64,000 nucleotides of DNA from CAVVAL01 sp963742725 (GCA_963742725.1 CAVUMX010000001.1:1116001-1180000), one strand, 5' to 3'; numbered from the stretch's first letter, positions 1 through 8,204 are shown. The notes: a model not told the origin generated them from the letters alone. Program-made: numbers and translations.

Positions 1-46
1 TCCGAACGGTGACCGATCCTGCCTCGCTGGGCGGTCTCGCCGGCGA

Positions 47-1528
47 TCAGGGGACCGGATTCTGACCGAGTGTCTCCAGGTACCGGACGAGCGTGCGGAC
101 GCCCCAGCCCGTAGCGCCCTTCGTCAGCTCGTCGTTCTGGCTGTCCGACCAGGCCGGCCCGGACATGTCGACGTGCGCCCACCGGTCGCGCGCCTTGCCG
201 GCGAACTCGCGCAGGTACAGGGCGGCGGTGACGGATCCGGCGCCGATGTCGGTCGCGTTGTTCAGGTCGGCAACGGGTGATTCCAGCGCCTCGACGTAGT
301 CCTCGGGGAGCGGCATGCGCCAGACCTGCTCGCCGGCCGCCGTCGCCGCGTCGGCCAGCGCGCCGGCGAGGCCGTCGTCGTCGGCGTAGAGGGCCGCCGT
401 GCGCTTGCCGAGCGCGACGTGCTGGGCGCCCGTGAGGGTGGCGAGGTCGACCAGGACGTCCGGATTCAGCTTCTTGTCGGCGTAGGCGAGCGCGTCGGCC
501 AGCACCACGCGGCCCTCGGCGTCGGTGTTCAGGATTTCGGACGTGCGGCCGCCGAAGTGCCGGACGACGTCGCCGGGCCGGTACGCGCTGCCGCTCGGCA
601 TGTTCTCGGCCATCGGCACCAGCACGGTCACCTTCACCGGCAGGTCGAGCAGCGCCGCCGCGAGGACGGCCCCGATGACGGCCGCGCCGCCGCCCATGTC
701 CTTCTTCATGAGCTGCATGCCCTGGAACGGCTTGATCGAGATGCCGCCCGTGTCGAACGTGATGCCCTTGCCGACCAGCACGACGTGCTTCTTCGCCCCG
801 CGCGGCGCCCACGTGAGCTGGAGCAGGCGGGGACCGCGCGCGGAGCCGCCACCGACCGCCAGGATGCCGTTGAAGCCTTCCTCGGCGAGCTTGTCCGGTT
901 CGCGGACGAGCGACGTCACGCCGTGCTTGCCGGTGGCCTTGACCGCCTGCGCGGCGAACCAGGCCGGGTCCTTCGTGAGGCTCGGCGTGTTCACGAGGTC
1001 GCGGGCGAGATGGGTGGCCTGGGCCACCGCGGTCGCGGCCACCAGTGCGGTCGCGTACCGGTCCGGGTCGTCGACGACGAGCGTGAGGCGGCGCAACGCC
1101 GGCGGCTCGGACTTCGTCCCCACCGAGAACCGGTACGTCGCCAGCAGCGCGCCTTCGGCGAGTGCCCGGACCGCGTTCTCGCTCGCGCCGGACGGGATGA
1201 CCAGGCGGACGCCGGGCGAGTCGGAGCCGGAACGGACGGCCGCCGCGCCGACCTTGCGGAACGCCGCGTCGCCGCCGTCACCGGCGCCGATCAGGAAGAT
1301 GGTCGCGGGGCGCTCACCCGGGCGGGGCAGCGTACGGACCTCGCCGGCCTTCCCGGTGTGCTTGGAGTCGGGCAGGTAGGCGCCGGCGATGTCCGGCACC
1401 TGCTCGGCGGCCTGTGCGAGGGAAGTCCCTTCGTCGCCGTCTGGAGCGGGCAGTACGAGGACGGCCAGCGCGTGCGCGCCGACCCGCCCGGCACCAGGAG
1501 CGACGAGACGGACATCGAGCAGCGACAC
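47..1528 (-). CDS. pepA: Leucyl aminopeptidase, M17 family
   Basis: Cytosolic dimetal aminopeptidase that removes N-terminal residues from peptides. The 493-residue length fits the M17 family. The metal and catalytic residues are visible: Lys254 in VGKG, Asp259 in FDTGG, Asp277 in KKDMGG, and Asp336, Glu338 and Arg340 in the family signature NTDAEGRV. The variable N-terminal domain occupies about residues 1-160 and the catalytic domain about 170-490. The GTG start at 1528 has GGAGG eight bases upstream. The gene runs leftward and stops 46 bp from the window edge, and those last 46 bp show no gene. The DUF3117 gene lies upstream on the same strand, 110 bp away, so it may have its own promoter. 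Confidence 0.96.
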   Translation of the reverse strand: MSLLDVRLVAPGAGRVGAHALAVLVLPAPDGDEGTSLAQAAEQVPDIAGAYLPDSKHTGKAGEVRTLPRPGERPATIFLIGAGDGGDAAFRKVGAAAVRSGSDSPGVRLVIPSGASENAVRALAEGALLATYRFSVGTKSEPPALRRLTLVVDDPDRYATALVAATAVAQATHLARDLVNTPSLTKDPAWFAAQAVKATGKHGVTSLVREPDKLAEEGFNGILAVGGGSARGPRLLQLTWAPRGAKKHVVLVGKGITFDTGGISIKPFQGMQLMKKDMGGGAAVIGAVLAAALLDLPVKVTVLVPMAENMPSGSAYRPGDVVRHFGGRTSEILNTDAEGRVVLADALAYADKKLNPDVLVDLATLTGAQHVALGKRTAALYADDDGLAGALADAATAAGEQVWRMPLPEDYVEALESPVADLNNATDIGAGSVTAALYLREFAGKARDRWAHVDMSGPAWSDSQNDELTKGATGWGVRTLVRYLETLGQNPVP

Positions 1529-1638
1529 GGGACAGACCTCCGGCGGTCAGCGAGGCAGGTAACGTCGGCCCCGGCCAGCACGGGACGAACACCGTACGAA
1601 CCGGGGCCGAGATCAGGACTCGGGTCTCAGGTCGAGTA

Positions 1639-1806
1639 CTAACCCACGACGTTCTTCAAGGCGTCGCCGAGAGCGCTGGCCTCCTCGGCCGACATCTCGA
1701 CGACAAGCCGCCCGCCACCCTCGAGTGGGACGCGCATCACAATGCCACGGCCCTCCTTGGTGACTTCCAGCGGACCGTCGCCTGTCCGCGGCTTCATGGC
1801 CGCCAT
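1639..1806 (-). CDS. DUF3117 family small protein
   Basis: A 55-residue conserved actinobacterial protein of unknown function. It begins MAAMKPRTGDGP and contains the hallmark segments EVTKEGRGIVMRVP and EGGGRLVVEMS. A longer reading from 1836 exists, but the start at 1806 is preferred because GAGGGGAG sits six bases before it and because family members begin at MAAMKPR. The PaaX-like gene lies on the opposite strand with 256 bp between the two starts, a stretch that must hold both promoters. Confidence 0.9.
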   Translation of the reverse strand: MAAMKPRTGDGPLEVTKEGRGIVMRVPLEGGGRLVVEMSAEEASALGDALKNVVG

Positions 1807-2062
1807 TTTGTGCTCCCCTCGACCAGTGATCGCCAAGTAGCTCGACCACGCCGTCCAAACCTCTCAGAACCCTCGCAGGCCCCGGGCGTCACACTTCTGC
1901 CGACGATTCTTCCGCATCTTCGTCCGTAGCCCAAACTGGACCCGATGCAACACAGTGGACGTGTACCGCTCCGACCAGCCAGAAGAGCCGGGGCCGCCCG
2001 ACCGGCGGGTCGGTATTACAGGTGATGGACCAAGAGGCGTCGGTCCTGACAGACTTGCTGGA

Positions 2063-2845
2063 ATGCACGCACGTTCGGCGCTCTTCGACCTCTACGGCGA
2101 CCATCTCCGCTCCCGCGGTGGGGCGGCGCCGATCGCTGCGCTGGTCCGGCTGCTCGCCCCGCTCGACATAGCGGCGCCGGCCGTGCGGACAGCCGTATCG
2201 CGCATGGTCAGGCAGGGATGGCTCCGCCCGGAGCGGCTCACGACCGGCCCCGGATACGCGCTGACCGCCAAGGCGACCCGCCGGCTGGACGACGCCGCTG
2301 CCCGAATTTACCGGACGAACAAGTACGAATGGGACGGCCGCTGGCACCTTCTGGTGGTCACGCCGCCGCACGACCGCACCGCCCGGGCCCGGCTCGCGGC
2401 CAACCTTCGATTCCTCGGGTACGGGCCGCTCGACGGATCGACATGGGTCGCGCCACGCGAGGCGACGGAGGTGCCGTCCCTCCTGACCGAGGTCGACGCG
2501 CCCGCCGAACAGTTCTTCGCCGAACACGCCGGCGGCTCGGTCTCGCTCGTCGAGCGCGCCTGGGACCTCAAGGAGCTGGCGCTCTCGTACCAGCGGTTCG
2601 TCGAGGAACTGACCCCAATCGTTACCTCCGCCGGTGCGGACGCCACCGACGAGCAGGCCTTCGCCGCGCGGAGCCAGCTCGTCCACGTCTGGCGCCAGTT
2701 CCTGTTCACCGATCCGGCGCTGCCGACCCGGCTGCTGCCCGCCGACTGGCCGGGCACCATCGCCGCCGAGTTCTTCGACCAGCACGCCGAGCGTCTGGCC
2801 CCGGCCGCCGGCCGGTTCGTCGACCAGACCCTGACCCTCCCGTGA
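2063..2845 (+). CDS. PaaX-like transcriptional regulator
   Basis: GntR-like winged-helix repressor of the PaaX family, which in characterised members responds to phenylacetyl-CoA and controls aromatic-acid catabolism. The 260-residue protein opens with ARSALFDLYGDHLRSRGG, typical of the family. A winged-helix region with AVRTAVSRMVRQGWL follows at about 35-60, then the PaaX central and C-terminal domains with VERAWDLKELALSYQRF. An upstream in-frame ATG at 1955 would add 36 non-homologous residues and is rejected. There is no clear ribosome binding site at 2063. An enoyl-CoA hydratase follows 18 bp downstream, so the two are probably one operon. That would fit local control of acyl-CoA metabolism, but no paa degradation genes are in the window. 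Confidence 0.88.
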   Translation: MHARSALFDLYGDHLRSRGGAAPIAALVRLLAPLDIAAPAVRTAVSRMVRQGWLRPERLTTGPGYALTAKATRRLDDAAARIYRTNKYEWDGRWHLLVVTPPHDRTARARLAANLRFLGYGPLDGSTWVAPREATEVPSLLTEVDAPAEQFFAEHAGGSVSLVERAWDLKELALSYQRFVEELTPIVTSAGADATDEQAFAARSQLVHVWRQFLFTDPALPTRLLPADWPGTIAAEFFDQHAERLAPAAGRFVDQTLTLP

Positions 2846-2863
2846 CGTCCGAAAGGCCTGCCC

Positions 2864-3655
2864 GTGTCTGACACCCTGCTCGTCGACCGCACCGACGGCG
2901 TCGCCACGCTGACCCTCAACCGGCCCGACTCGATGAACTCCCTGTCGGTCGAGCTGAAGGAGGCGCTGCTCGCCACGCTGACCGAGGTGCGCGACGACCC
3001 GGCCGTCCGGGCGGTCGTACTCGCCGGTGCCGGCCGCGCGTTCTGCGTCGGGCAGGACCTGCGCGAGCACGTGGCGATGCTGGAGTCCGGCGACCCGACC
3101 CCGCTGCGCACCGTCCGCGACCACTACAACCCGACCGTGCTCGCGATCACGGAGATGCCGAAGCCGGTGATCGCGGCCGTCCGGGGCATGGCCGCGGGTG
3201 CGGGGGCGTCGTTCGCGTTCGCCGCGGACTTCCGCGTCGGCGGGCCCGGTACCGGGTTCCTCATGGCCTTCGCCAACGTCGGCCTCTCCACCGACTCCGG
3301 CGCCAGCTGGACGCTGCAGCGCCTCGTCGGCTACGCCAAGGCCATGGAACTCCTCCTGCTCGCCCAGCCGGTCCGCGCCGCCGAGGCCGCCGCGCTGGGC
3401 CTGATCAACCCGGTCGCGGACGACGACGAGCAGGTCCTCCCGATGGCCCAGGAACTGGCCGCGCGCCTCGCGGCCGGTCCGACGGTCGCGTACGGGCAGA
3501 TGAAGAAGTGCCTGGCCATCGGCGCCAGCGCCAGCCTCGCCGAGACCCTGGCCGCCGAGGGTGACGCGCAAGCCGTGGCCGGCGACACCGAGGACCACCG
3601 CAACGCCACGGCGGCGTTCGTCGCCAAGCAGAAGCCGGTATTCGAGGGCCGCTAG
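2864..3655 (+). CDS. Enoyl-CoA hydratase/isomerase family protein
   Basis: Crotonase-fold enzyme of 263 residues acting on acyl-CoA thioesters. Visible signatures are LNRPDSMNSLS near residue 20, the CoA-binding and oxyanion-hole segment GAGRAFCVGQDL near 55-66, and the second oxyanion segment AAVRGMAAGAGASFA near 103-118. The aspartate in FCVGQDL resembles PaaG/PaaB-type enzymes, which fits the PaaX-like gene 18 bp upstream. The exact substrate cannot be told from sequence. GTG start with GAAAGG upstream. Confidence 0.9.
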   Translation: MSDTLLVDRTDGVATLTLNRPDSMNSLSVELKEALLATLTEVRDDPAVRAVVLAGAGRAFCVGQDLREHVAMLESGDPTPLRTVRDHYNPTVLAITEMPKPVIAAVRGMAAGAGASFAFAADFRVGGPGTGFLMAFANVGLSTDSGASWTLQRLVGYAKAMELLLLAQPVRAAEAAALGLINPVADDDEQVLPMAQELAARLAAGPTVAYGQMKKCLAIGASASLAETLAAEGDAQAVAGDTEDHRNATAAFVAKQKPVFEGR

Positions 3656-3678
3656 CACCCGCCCGGCGCCCCACCGGC

Positions 3679-3762
3679 CCGCCGCCCGCCCGCTCGCCCG
3701 CCGCTCGCCCGCCCGCCCGCTCGCCCGCTCGCCCGCCCGCTCGCCCGCCCGCTCGCCCGCCG
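3679..3762. repeat. C-rich short tandem repeat
   Basis: A strongly biased run made of repeats of CGCCCGCT and CGCCCGCC with almost no A or T, lying just after the hydratase stop. It is not coding in any convincing frame. It could arise by slippage. Copy number would need long reads because polymerase and assembly errors are likely here. Confidence 0.8.
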
Positions 3763-3764
3763 AG

Positions 3765-3815
3765 TTTCGGACTTTTGAGGGTCCGGCGGGGCCGAGCACC
3801 CTCAAAAGTCCGAAA
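3765..3815. promoter_or_regulatory. 18-bp perfect inverted repeat before sulfurtransferase
   Basis: Two perfectly complementary 18-base arms (3765-3782 TTTCGGACTTTTGAGGGT and 3798-3815) flank a 15-base GC-rich spacer. The right arm ends 17 bases before the GTG start at 3833. On the + strand the stem could end transcription from the hydratase, although the pyrimidine run after it is missing. It could equally be a repressor-type operator or an mRNA leader structure for the sulfurtransferase. Perfect arms this long in such GC-rich DNA are unlikely by chance. Confidence 0.75.
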
Positions 3816-3832
3816 GTGGAGAGGAGAACCGG

Positions 3833-4630
3833 GTGTTCACCACGCTGGTCACGGCCGACGAGGCGGCGCCGCACCTCGACGACCCCGGATGGGTGTTCGT
3901 CGACTGCCGGGCCGTCCTCGGCCAGCCCGGCGCCGGCCGCGCGGCCTACGAGGAGAGCCACCTGGCCGGCGCGGTCCACGCGGACCTCGACACCGACCTG
4001 TGCGGACCGGTCGTCCCCGGCGTGACCGGCCGGCACCCCCTGCCCGGCGAGGAGGAGTTCGAGGCGACCGCGCGGCGGCTCGGGATCGGGCCGGACACGC
4101 AGGTCGTCGCCTACGACGCGGCCAACGGGGCGCTGGCGGCCGCGCGGCTGTGGTGGATGCTGCGCTGGGCCGGCCACGACGCGGTGGCGGTGCTCGACGG
4201 CGGGCTGGCCGCCGGGCTGCCCCTCGCGAGCGGCGTCGAGCGCCGGGCGCCCGGCGCCTTCGTCGGACGGTTCCGCGAGGCGATGGCGATCGATACGGAG
4301 CACCTGGCCGGTCAGCGGCTCGTGGACGTCCGCGCCGCCGAGCGGTTCCGCGGCGAGAACGAGCCGATCGACCCGGTGGCCGGGCACATCCCCGGCGCCG
4401 TGTCGCTGCCGTTCGCGGGCAACGTCACGCACGACGGCCGGTTCCTGCCCGCGCAACTGCTCCGGGAGCGGTACGCCGACCTGGACGAGCCGGTGTTCTA
4501 CTGCGGCTCGGGTGTGACCGCCGCCCAGAGCGTGCTCGCCTACGCCCACGCGGGGCTCGGCACGGCCCGGCTCTACCCCGGTTCGTGGAGCGAGTGGATC
4601 ACCGATCCGGAGCGCCCGATCGAGACGTGA
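3833..4630 (+). CDS. Sulfurtransferase, tandem rhodanese domains
   Basis: Thiosulfate/3-mercaptopyruvate sulfurtransferase of 265 residues. The N-terminal rhodanese domain (about 1-125) is the inactive structural copy and begins VFVDCRAVLG. The C-terminal domain (about 150-260) carries the active-site cysteine in CGSGVTA, the loop type usually linked with mercaptopyruvate. The GTG start is preceded by GAGAGGAGAA. The last 58 bp overlap the 3' end of tag on the other strand, a convergent overlap. Confidence 0.93.
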   Translation: MFTTLVTADEAAPHLDDPGWVFVDCRAVLGQPGAGRAAYEESHLAGAVHADLDTDLCGPVVPGVTGRHPLPGEEEFEATARRLGIGPDTQVVAYDAANGALAAARLWWMLRWAGHDAVAVLDGGLAAGLPLASGVERRAPGAFVGRFREAMAIDTEHLAGQRLVDVRAAERFRGENEPIDPVAGHIPGAVSLPFAGNVTHDGRFLPAQLLRERYADLDEPVFYCGSGVTAAQSVLAYAHAGLGTARLYPGSWSEWITDPERPIET

Positions 4631-5163
4631 CACTCGGCGATGTGGTCGTCGACCATGCCGGTGGCCTGCATCAACGCGTACGCCGTCGTCGGACCGACGA
4701 ACCGGAACCCGCGCCGCTTCAGGTCCTTCGCCATCGCCACGGACTCCGGCGACGTGGCCGGCACATCGGCCATCGTCGCCGGCCGGGGGCGGGGCGGCGG
4801 GGCGAACGACCACAGCAGCGCCGACAGCCCGCCCGGCAGCTCGGCGGCGGCCCGCGCGTTCTCGACGGCGGCGGTGATCTTGGCGCGGTTGCGGACGATG
4901 CCCGCGTCGGCCAGCAGCCGCGCTTCGTCCGTACCGTCGAAGGCCGCCACCTTCTCGATCACGAACCCCGCGAACGCGGCCCGGAAGTTCTCCCGCTTGC
5001 GCAGGATCGTCAGCCACGACAACCCGGACTGGAACGCCTCCAGGCACAGCCGCTCGAACAGCGCGTCGTCGCCGTGGAGCGGGCGCCCCCACTCGGTGTC
5101 GTGGTACGCGGCGTACTCAGGCGTCGACCCGCCCCACGCGCAGCGGATCAGTCCGTCGTCCAT
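4573..5163 (-). CDS. tag: DNA-3-methyladenine glycosylase I
   Basis: Base-excision enzyme that removes 3-methyladenine from alkylated DNA. At 196 residues it is close to the E. coli enzyme. The four zinc ligands of the Tag family are present: Cys8 and His21 (RCAWGG...AAYHDTEWG) near the N terminus and His174 and Cys178 (DDHIAEC) near the C terminus. The helical core contains GLSWLTILRKRENFR. The start at 5163 was chosen because Tag proteins begin a few residues before the first zinc cysteine; longer readings add unrelated sequence. It overlaps the upstream SRPBCC gene by 16 bp and the convergent sulfurtransferase by 58 bp. Confidence 0.95.
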   Translation of the reverse strand: MDDGLIRCAWGGSTPEYAAYHDTEWGRPLHGDDALFERLCLEAFQSGLSWLTILRKRENFRAAFAGFVIEKVAAFDGTDEARLLADAGIVRNRAKITAAVENARAAAELPGGLSALLWSFAPPPRPRPATMADVPATSPESVAMAKDLKRRGFRFVGPTTAYALMQATGMVDDHIAECHVSIGRSGSVIHSLHEPG

Positions 5164-5612
5164 CGCTCCTCCACCTCCCGCGCGAACGCGCGCAGCGACC
5201 GCCGCAGCCCGATCTCGGCGGCCCTGCGCACCAGCGGCCACACCGCCCGCCCGAACGCGCCGAACGGCAGGTCCAGCCACTCCTGCCAGCACAGTGACGC
5301 ACGGCCGTCCGACAGTTCCGTGACGACGAACGAACCCGGCCCGCGGACGACCCGTCCGACGTGGAGCACGTCGACCCGGCGCGGCGGATCGAACCGCACG
5401 ATCTCCATCGTGTCGAGGAAGCCGATCGGCCCGATCCCGGTGAACGCGTCGACCACGTCGCCGGGCCGGCGGCCGTCGCCGCGCACCACCCGGACCCGGG
5501 TCAACATCACCCAGTCGGACTGGCGTTCCCAGTCGGCAGCCGCCTCGAAGACGGCCGCCGCCGGCGCGCCCACCTCGACGGTGACGGCGAGTTCCGCCGG
5601 GCCCCGCGTCAC
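5148..5612 (-). CDS. SRPBCC family (START-like) protein
   Basis: A 154-residue START/Bet v1-fold protein of the polyketide cyclase/dehydrase class, predicted to bind a hydrophobic ligand. The signature is VTVEVGAPAAAVFEAAADW at the N terminus, followed by the beta-rich core with GDVVDAFTGIGPIGF and a long C-terminal helix. Function is unknown. It starts at GTG seven bases after the DivIVA-domain gene and overlaps tag, so the three form one leftward transcription unit. Confidence 0.82.
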   Translation of the reverse strand: MTRGPAELAVTVEVGAPAAAVFEAAADWERQSDWVMLTRVRVVRGDGRRPGDVVDAFTGIGPIGFLDTMEIVRFDPPRRVDVLHVGRVVRGPGSFVVTELSDGRASLCWQEWLDLPFGAFGRAVWPLVRRAAEIGLRRSLRAFAREVEERWTTD

Positions 5613-5619
5613 GACGACG

Positions 5620-5979
5620 TCAGGCGTGGTCGGCAGGCTGGGGTGTGGAGTCCTCGTCGGCGGTCGTCCTGCGGCCCTGGTGGTAGGCCGCGAGCTGGCT
5701 CTCCAGCGACTCGACCTGTTCCTGGAGCTGGCGGAGGTCGTTGGCCACCCGGTTCACGACCGCGTCGACCTGGTCCATCCGGTAGCCGCGCAGCACGACG
5801 TCGAAGCGGACGTCGTCCAGATCGTCGGCGCCGAGCGGATGGTCAGGCAGCGGTTCGGCTACTCCGTCCGGCTCCGGATCGGCCATGCCGGGCGTGCGGC
5901 CCAGCGCGAACGAGAAGACGGCGAAGACGACACCGGCCGCGATGAACGCCGCCACGACGAGCAGTAGGAAATCAACCAC
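5620..5979 (-). CDS. Membrane-anchored DivIVA-domain protein
   Basis: A 119-residue protein with one N-terminal membrane helix (about residues 4-26), then a DivIVA motif (RFDVVLRGYRMDQVDAV, about 58-75) and a short coiled coil (NDLRQLQEQVESLESQLAAY). It differs from the cell-pole protein DivIVA/Wag31 in being short and membrane-anchored. As I recall, a small protein of this kind lies beside tagA in mycobacteria. GTG start at 5979. Head of the leftward unit with the SRPBCC gene and tag, and divergent from the FolP2-like gene 49 bp away. Confidence 0.85.
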   Translation of the reverse strand: MVDFLLLVVAAFIAAGVVFAVFSFALGRTPGMADPEPDGVAEPLPDHPLGADDLDDVRFDVVLRGYRMDQVDAVVNRVANDLRQLQEQVESLESQLAAYHQGRRTTADEDSTPQPADHA

Positions 5980-6028
5980 GAGCGCATCGTGTCACGCTGG
6001 AGGCGTCACCACGAGCAGGAGGACGAAT

Positions 6029-6892
6029 GTGACACTTCGACTGGGCTCGCGGACGTTCGCCGACACCGACCTCGTCCTGATGGCGATCGTCAACCGCACC
6101 CCGGACTCGTTCTTCGACAAGGGTGCCTACGTCGCCGACGACGCCGCGCACGCCGCCGTCGACCGGGCGGTCGCCGAGGGCGCCGACATCGTGGACATCG
6201 GCGGCATTCCGGCAGCTCCTGGCGTCGAGGTGGACACCGTCGAGGAGAGCCGCCGGGTCGTCCCGTTCGTCGCCGAGGTGCGCGAGCGGCACCCGGAGCT
6301 GGTCATCAGCATCGACACGTGGCGGGCGTCGGTCGCGCGCGACGCCGTCGCCGCCGGGGCGGACATCATCAACGACGCGTGGGGCGGCGCCGACCCCGAC
6401 ATCGCCGCCGTGGCGGCCGAGACCGGCGCGGGGCTGGTCTGCACCCACACCGGCGGGCACGGGCCCCGGACGAAGCCGCACCGCACCACCTACGACGACG
6501 TCACCGCCGACGTGATCGCCACCGTCACGGGCCTCGCCGAGCGGGCTGTCGACGCCGGCGTGCGCCGGGACGGCATCCTGATCGATCCAGCGCACGACTT
6601 CGGCAAGAACACGCGGCACTCGCTGGAGCTGACCAGGCGCCTCGACGAGTTGGTGGCGACCGGCTGGCCCGTGCTCGTCGCCGTCTCCAACAAGAGCTTC
6701 ATCGGCGAGACGCTGGACCTCCGCGCCCCTGACCGCTTCGAGGGGACGCTGGCCACCACCGCGATCAGCGCCTGGCTCGGCGCCCGCGTGTTCCGCGCCC
6801 ACCAGGTGCAGGCGACGCGGCGGCTGCTCGACATGGTCGCAACCATCCGGGGCGACCGGCCCCCAGCGGTCGCCCGCCGCGGGCTCGCCTAG
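6029..6892 (+). CDS. folP2: Dihydropteroate synthase-like protein (FolP2 type)
   Basis: TIM-barrel pterin-binding protein of 287 residues. It carries a variant of the pterin motif, VNRTPDSFFDKG, and INDAWGG, but the segment equivalent to DxGGESTRPG reads DIGGIPAAPGV, so the conserved Ser-Thr-Arg is absent. SRKSFIG is replaced by SNKSFIG. These changes are those of the FolP2 paralogue, for which normal dihydropteroate synthase activity is doubtful. GTG start with AGGAGG six bases upstream; a longer upstream reading overlaps the divergent gene and is rejected. In mycobacteria, as I recall, folP2 precedes gpgS, which is missing here. Confidence 0.85.
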   Translation: MTLRLGSRTFADTDLVLMAIVNRTPDSFFDKGAYVADDAAHAAVDRAVAEGADIVDIGGIPAAPGVEVDTVEESRRVVPFVAEVRERHPELVISIDTWRASVARDAVAAGADIINDAWGGADPDIAAVAAETGAGLVCTHTGGHGPRTKPHRTTYDDVTADVIATVTGLAERAVDAGVRRDGILIDPAHDFGKNTRHSLELTRRLDELVATGWPVLVAVSNKSFIGETLDLRAPDRFEGTLATTAISAWLGARVFRAHQVQATRRLLDMVATIRGDRPPAVARRGLA

Positions 6893-6905
6893 GCCGCCCT
6901 GTCTC

Positions 6906-6936
6906 GCCCGTCGCGAGGCGCGGGCCCCCCTTTTTT
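6906..6936 (+). terminator. Rho-independent terminator of folP2-like gene
   Basis: A GC-rich stem (GCCCG...CGGGC, 6906-6925, with a one-base bulge) lies 14 bases after the stop, and a run of six T follows at 6931-6936. Confidence 0.85.
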
Positions 6937-7046
6937 ACCTGACTCGAACATTGCGGCGGTTCCGGCCCTTACGGGCGGCGCGGAGGGTGGTGTCTGCCCC
7001 GGGGACGCGGTCGTCGGGGTCCAGACATCGAAGAGGAGCCATCACG

Positions 7047-7547
7047 ATGACCACAACCAGCAGGCGCGTCGGCATCGTCGCGGCGTGGAGCGCGGCGGCC
7101 GTCCTGGGCGTCGGCGCCGCGGCCGGTGCGGCCACCGTCGCGTTCGCCGACCCCACGCCGACGCCGCCGGCCGGCCAGGGCGAGAAGGCCCGGCCGGACA
7201 GCGAGCGGGCCAGGGCCGAAGGTGCCCGTCCCGGACGTCACGCGCTCCGCCACGGGCTACGCGGGCACGGGCTGCACGGCGAGTTCGTGGTGAAGAAGGC
7301 AGACGGCACGTTCGCGACACTGCTGAGCCAGCGGGGCGAGGTCACGGCCGTCGACGGCGACTCGGTCACGCTCAAGAGCGAGGACGGTTTCACCGAGGAG
7401 TACACGGTCAACGCGGACACCAGGATCCGGCGCGACCGAGCTCAGAGCAAGATCGGCGACGTCAAGGTGGGTGACACGGCACGGGTCGTCGCCGACAAGA
7501 GCGGCGACGGCGGCACCGCGCGGATGGTGATTGTCCGAACGAAGTAA
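7047..7547 (+). CDS. Secreted DUF5666-like protein
   Basis: A 166-residue exported protein. A Sec signal peptide covers about residues 1-35 and ends VAFADPTPTPP, followed by a charged His/Arg-rich stretch and a C-terminal beta-barrel-like domain (about 85-165). The pattern GEVTAVDGDSVTLKSEDG ... EYTVNADTRI ... DVKVGDTARVVAD is that of DUF5666/OB-like domains. There is no lipobox cysteine and no C-terminal anchor, so it is probably released or loosely attached. ATG start with AAGAGGAG eight bases upstream. It lies between two terminators and is therefore likely monocistronic. Function unknown. Confidence 0.8.
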   Translation: MTTTSRRVGIVAAWSAAAVLGVGAAAGAATVAFADPTPTPPAGQGEKARPDSERARAEGARPGRHALRHGLRGHGLHGEFVVKKADGTFATLLSQRGEVTAVDGDSVTLKSEDGFTEEYTVNADTRIRRDRAQSKIGDVKVGDTARVVADKSGDGGTARMVIVRTK

Positions 7548-7597
7548 GCCAACGATTGACCACGCGAGCCGTTTGCGCGCTAACCTAGAAATCGGGC

Positions 7598-7629
7598 GGC
7601 CCGGACCTTTCCCCCGTGAGGTCCGGGCC
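7598..7629. terminator. Bidirectional terminator
   Basis: Perfect 11-base arms (7598-7608 GGCCCGGACCT and 7619-7629) around a 10-base loop, with CGTTCTCT after it on the + strand. It separates the convergent DUF5666-like and LOG genes. Confidence 0.82.
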
Positions 7630-7634
7630 GTTCT

Positions 7635-8204
7635 CTATGCCCGGACGGGTGCCGCGTTCAGCTCGGTGTCGAGCAGGTCGAACGCCTCGGCCACCGTCCG
7701 CGCCACCCGGAGCAGCGCGAGCGCCTCCGCCCTGACGAAACCGGTCTTGACCAGCCCGTCCAGCCAGGTGAACAGGCCGTCGTAGAACCCGTCGGGGTCG
7801 AGCAGCACGACCGGTTTGGTGTGCATCGCCAGCGAGCGCGACGTCCAGATCTCGAAGACCTCCTCCAGCGTGCCGATCCCGCCGGGCAGGCCGAGGAAGG
7901 CGTCCGACCGCGCTTCCATCAGGGCTTTCCGCTGACGCATGTCGGCGGTGATGACCAGCTCGTCGGCATCGCCGTCCGCGATCTCCTTGTCACGAAGCGC
8001 TAAGGGGATCACGCCGACCGTGCGCGCGCCGCCCGCCCGGGCCGCCGTCGCCACGGCGCCCATCATCGACACGCATCCGCCGCCGGACACGAGCGTGTGC
8101 CCACGCCGCGCCAGCTCGCTGCCGACTTCAGTGGCGAGATCGCAGTACCGGGGATCGATCCGTGACGACGACGCGCAGTACACGCAGATGGACGCCACCG
8201 TCAC
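7635..8204 (-). CDS. LOG family protein (second copy)
   Basis: A 189-residue Rossmann-fold protein of the LOG family (TIGR00730 type), often misnamed lysine decarboxylase. Some characterised members release cytokinin bases from their ribose phosphates. The signature PGGIGTLEEVFEIWT is present near residues 100-114, with SGGGCVSMMGAVA upstream. The GTG start at 8204 overlaps the stop of the other LOG gene by four bases (GTGA), so translation is probably coupled. The two paralogues differ in length and share only the core motifs. Confidence 0.9.
   Translation of the reverse strand: MTVASICVYCASSSRIDPRYCDLATEVGSELARRGHTLVSGGGCVSMMGAVATAARAGGARTVGVIPLALRDKEIADGDADELVITADMRQRKALMEARSDAFLGLPGGIGTLEEVFEIWTSRSLAMHTKPVVLLDPDGFYDGLFTWLDGLVKTGFVRAEALALLRVARTVAEAFDLLDTELNAAPVRA

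Noticed and set aside
3679..3762. Possible CRISPR array
   Set aside because: Units are 8 bases of low-complexity C-rich DNA without spacers; no cas genes are present.
1889..5092. A 1067-codon open frame on the minus strand
   Set aside because: It runs antisense through four well-supported genes, is dominated by Arg/Gly/Ala/Pro and has no domain; it is a by-product of very high GC content.
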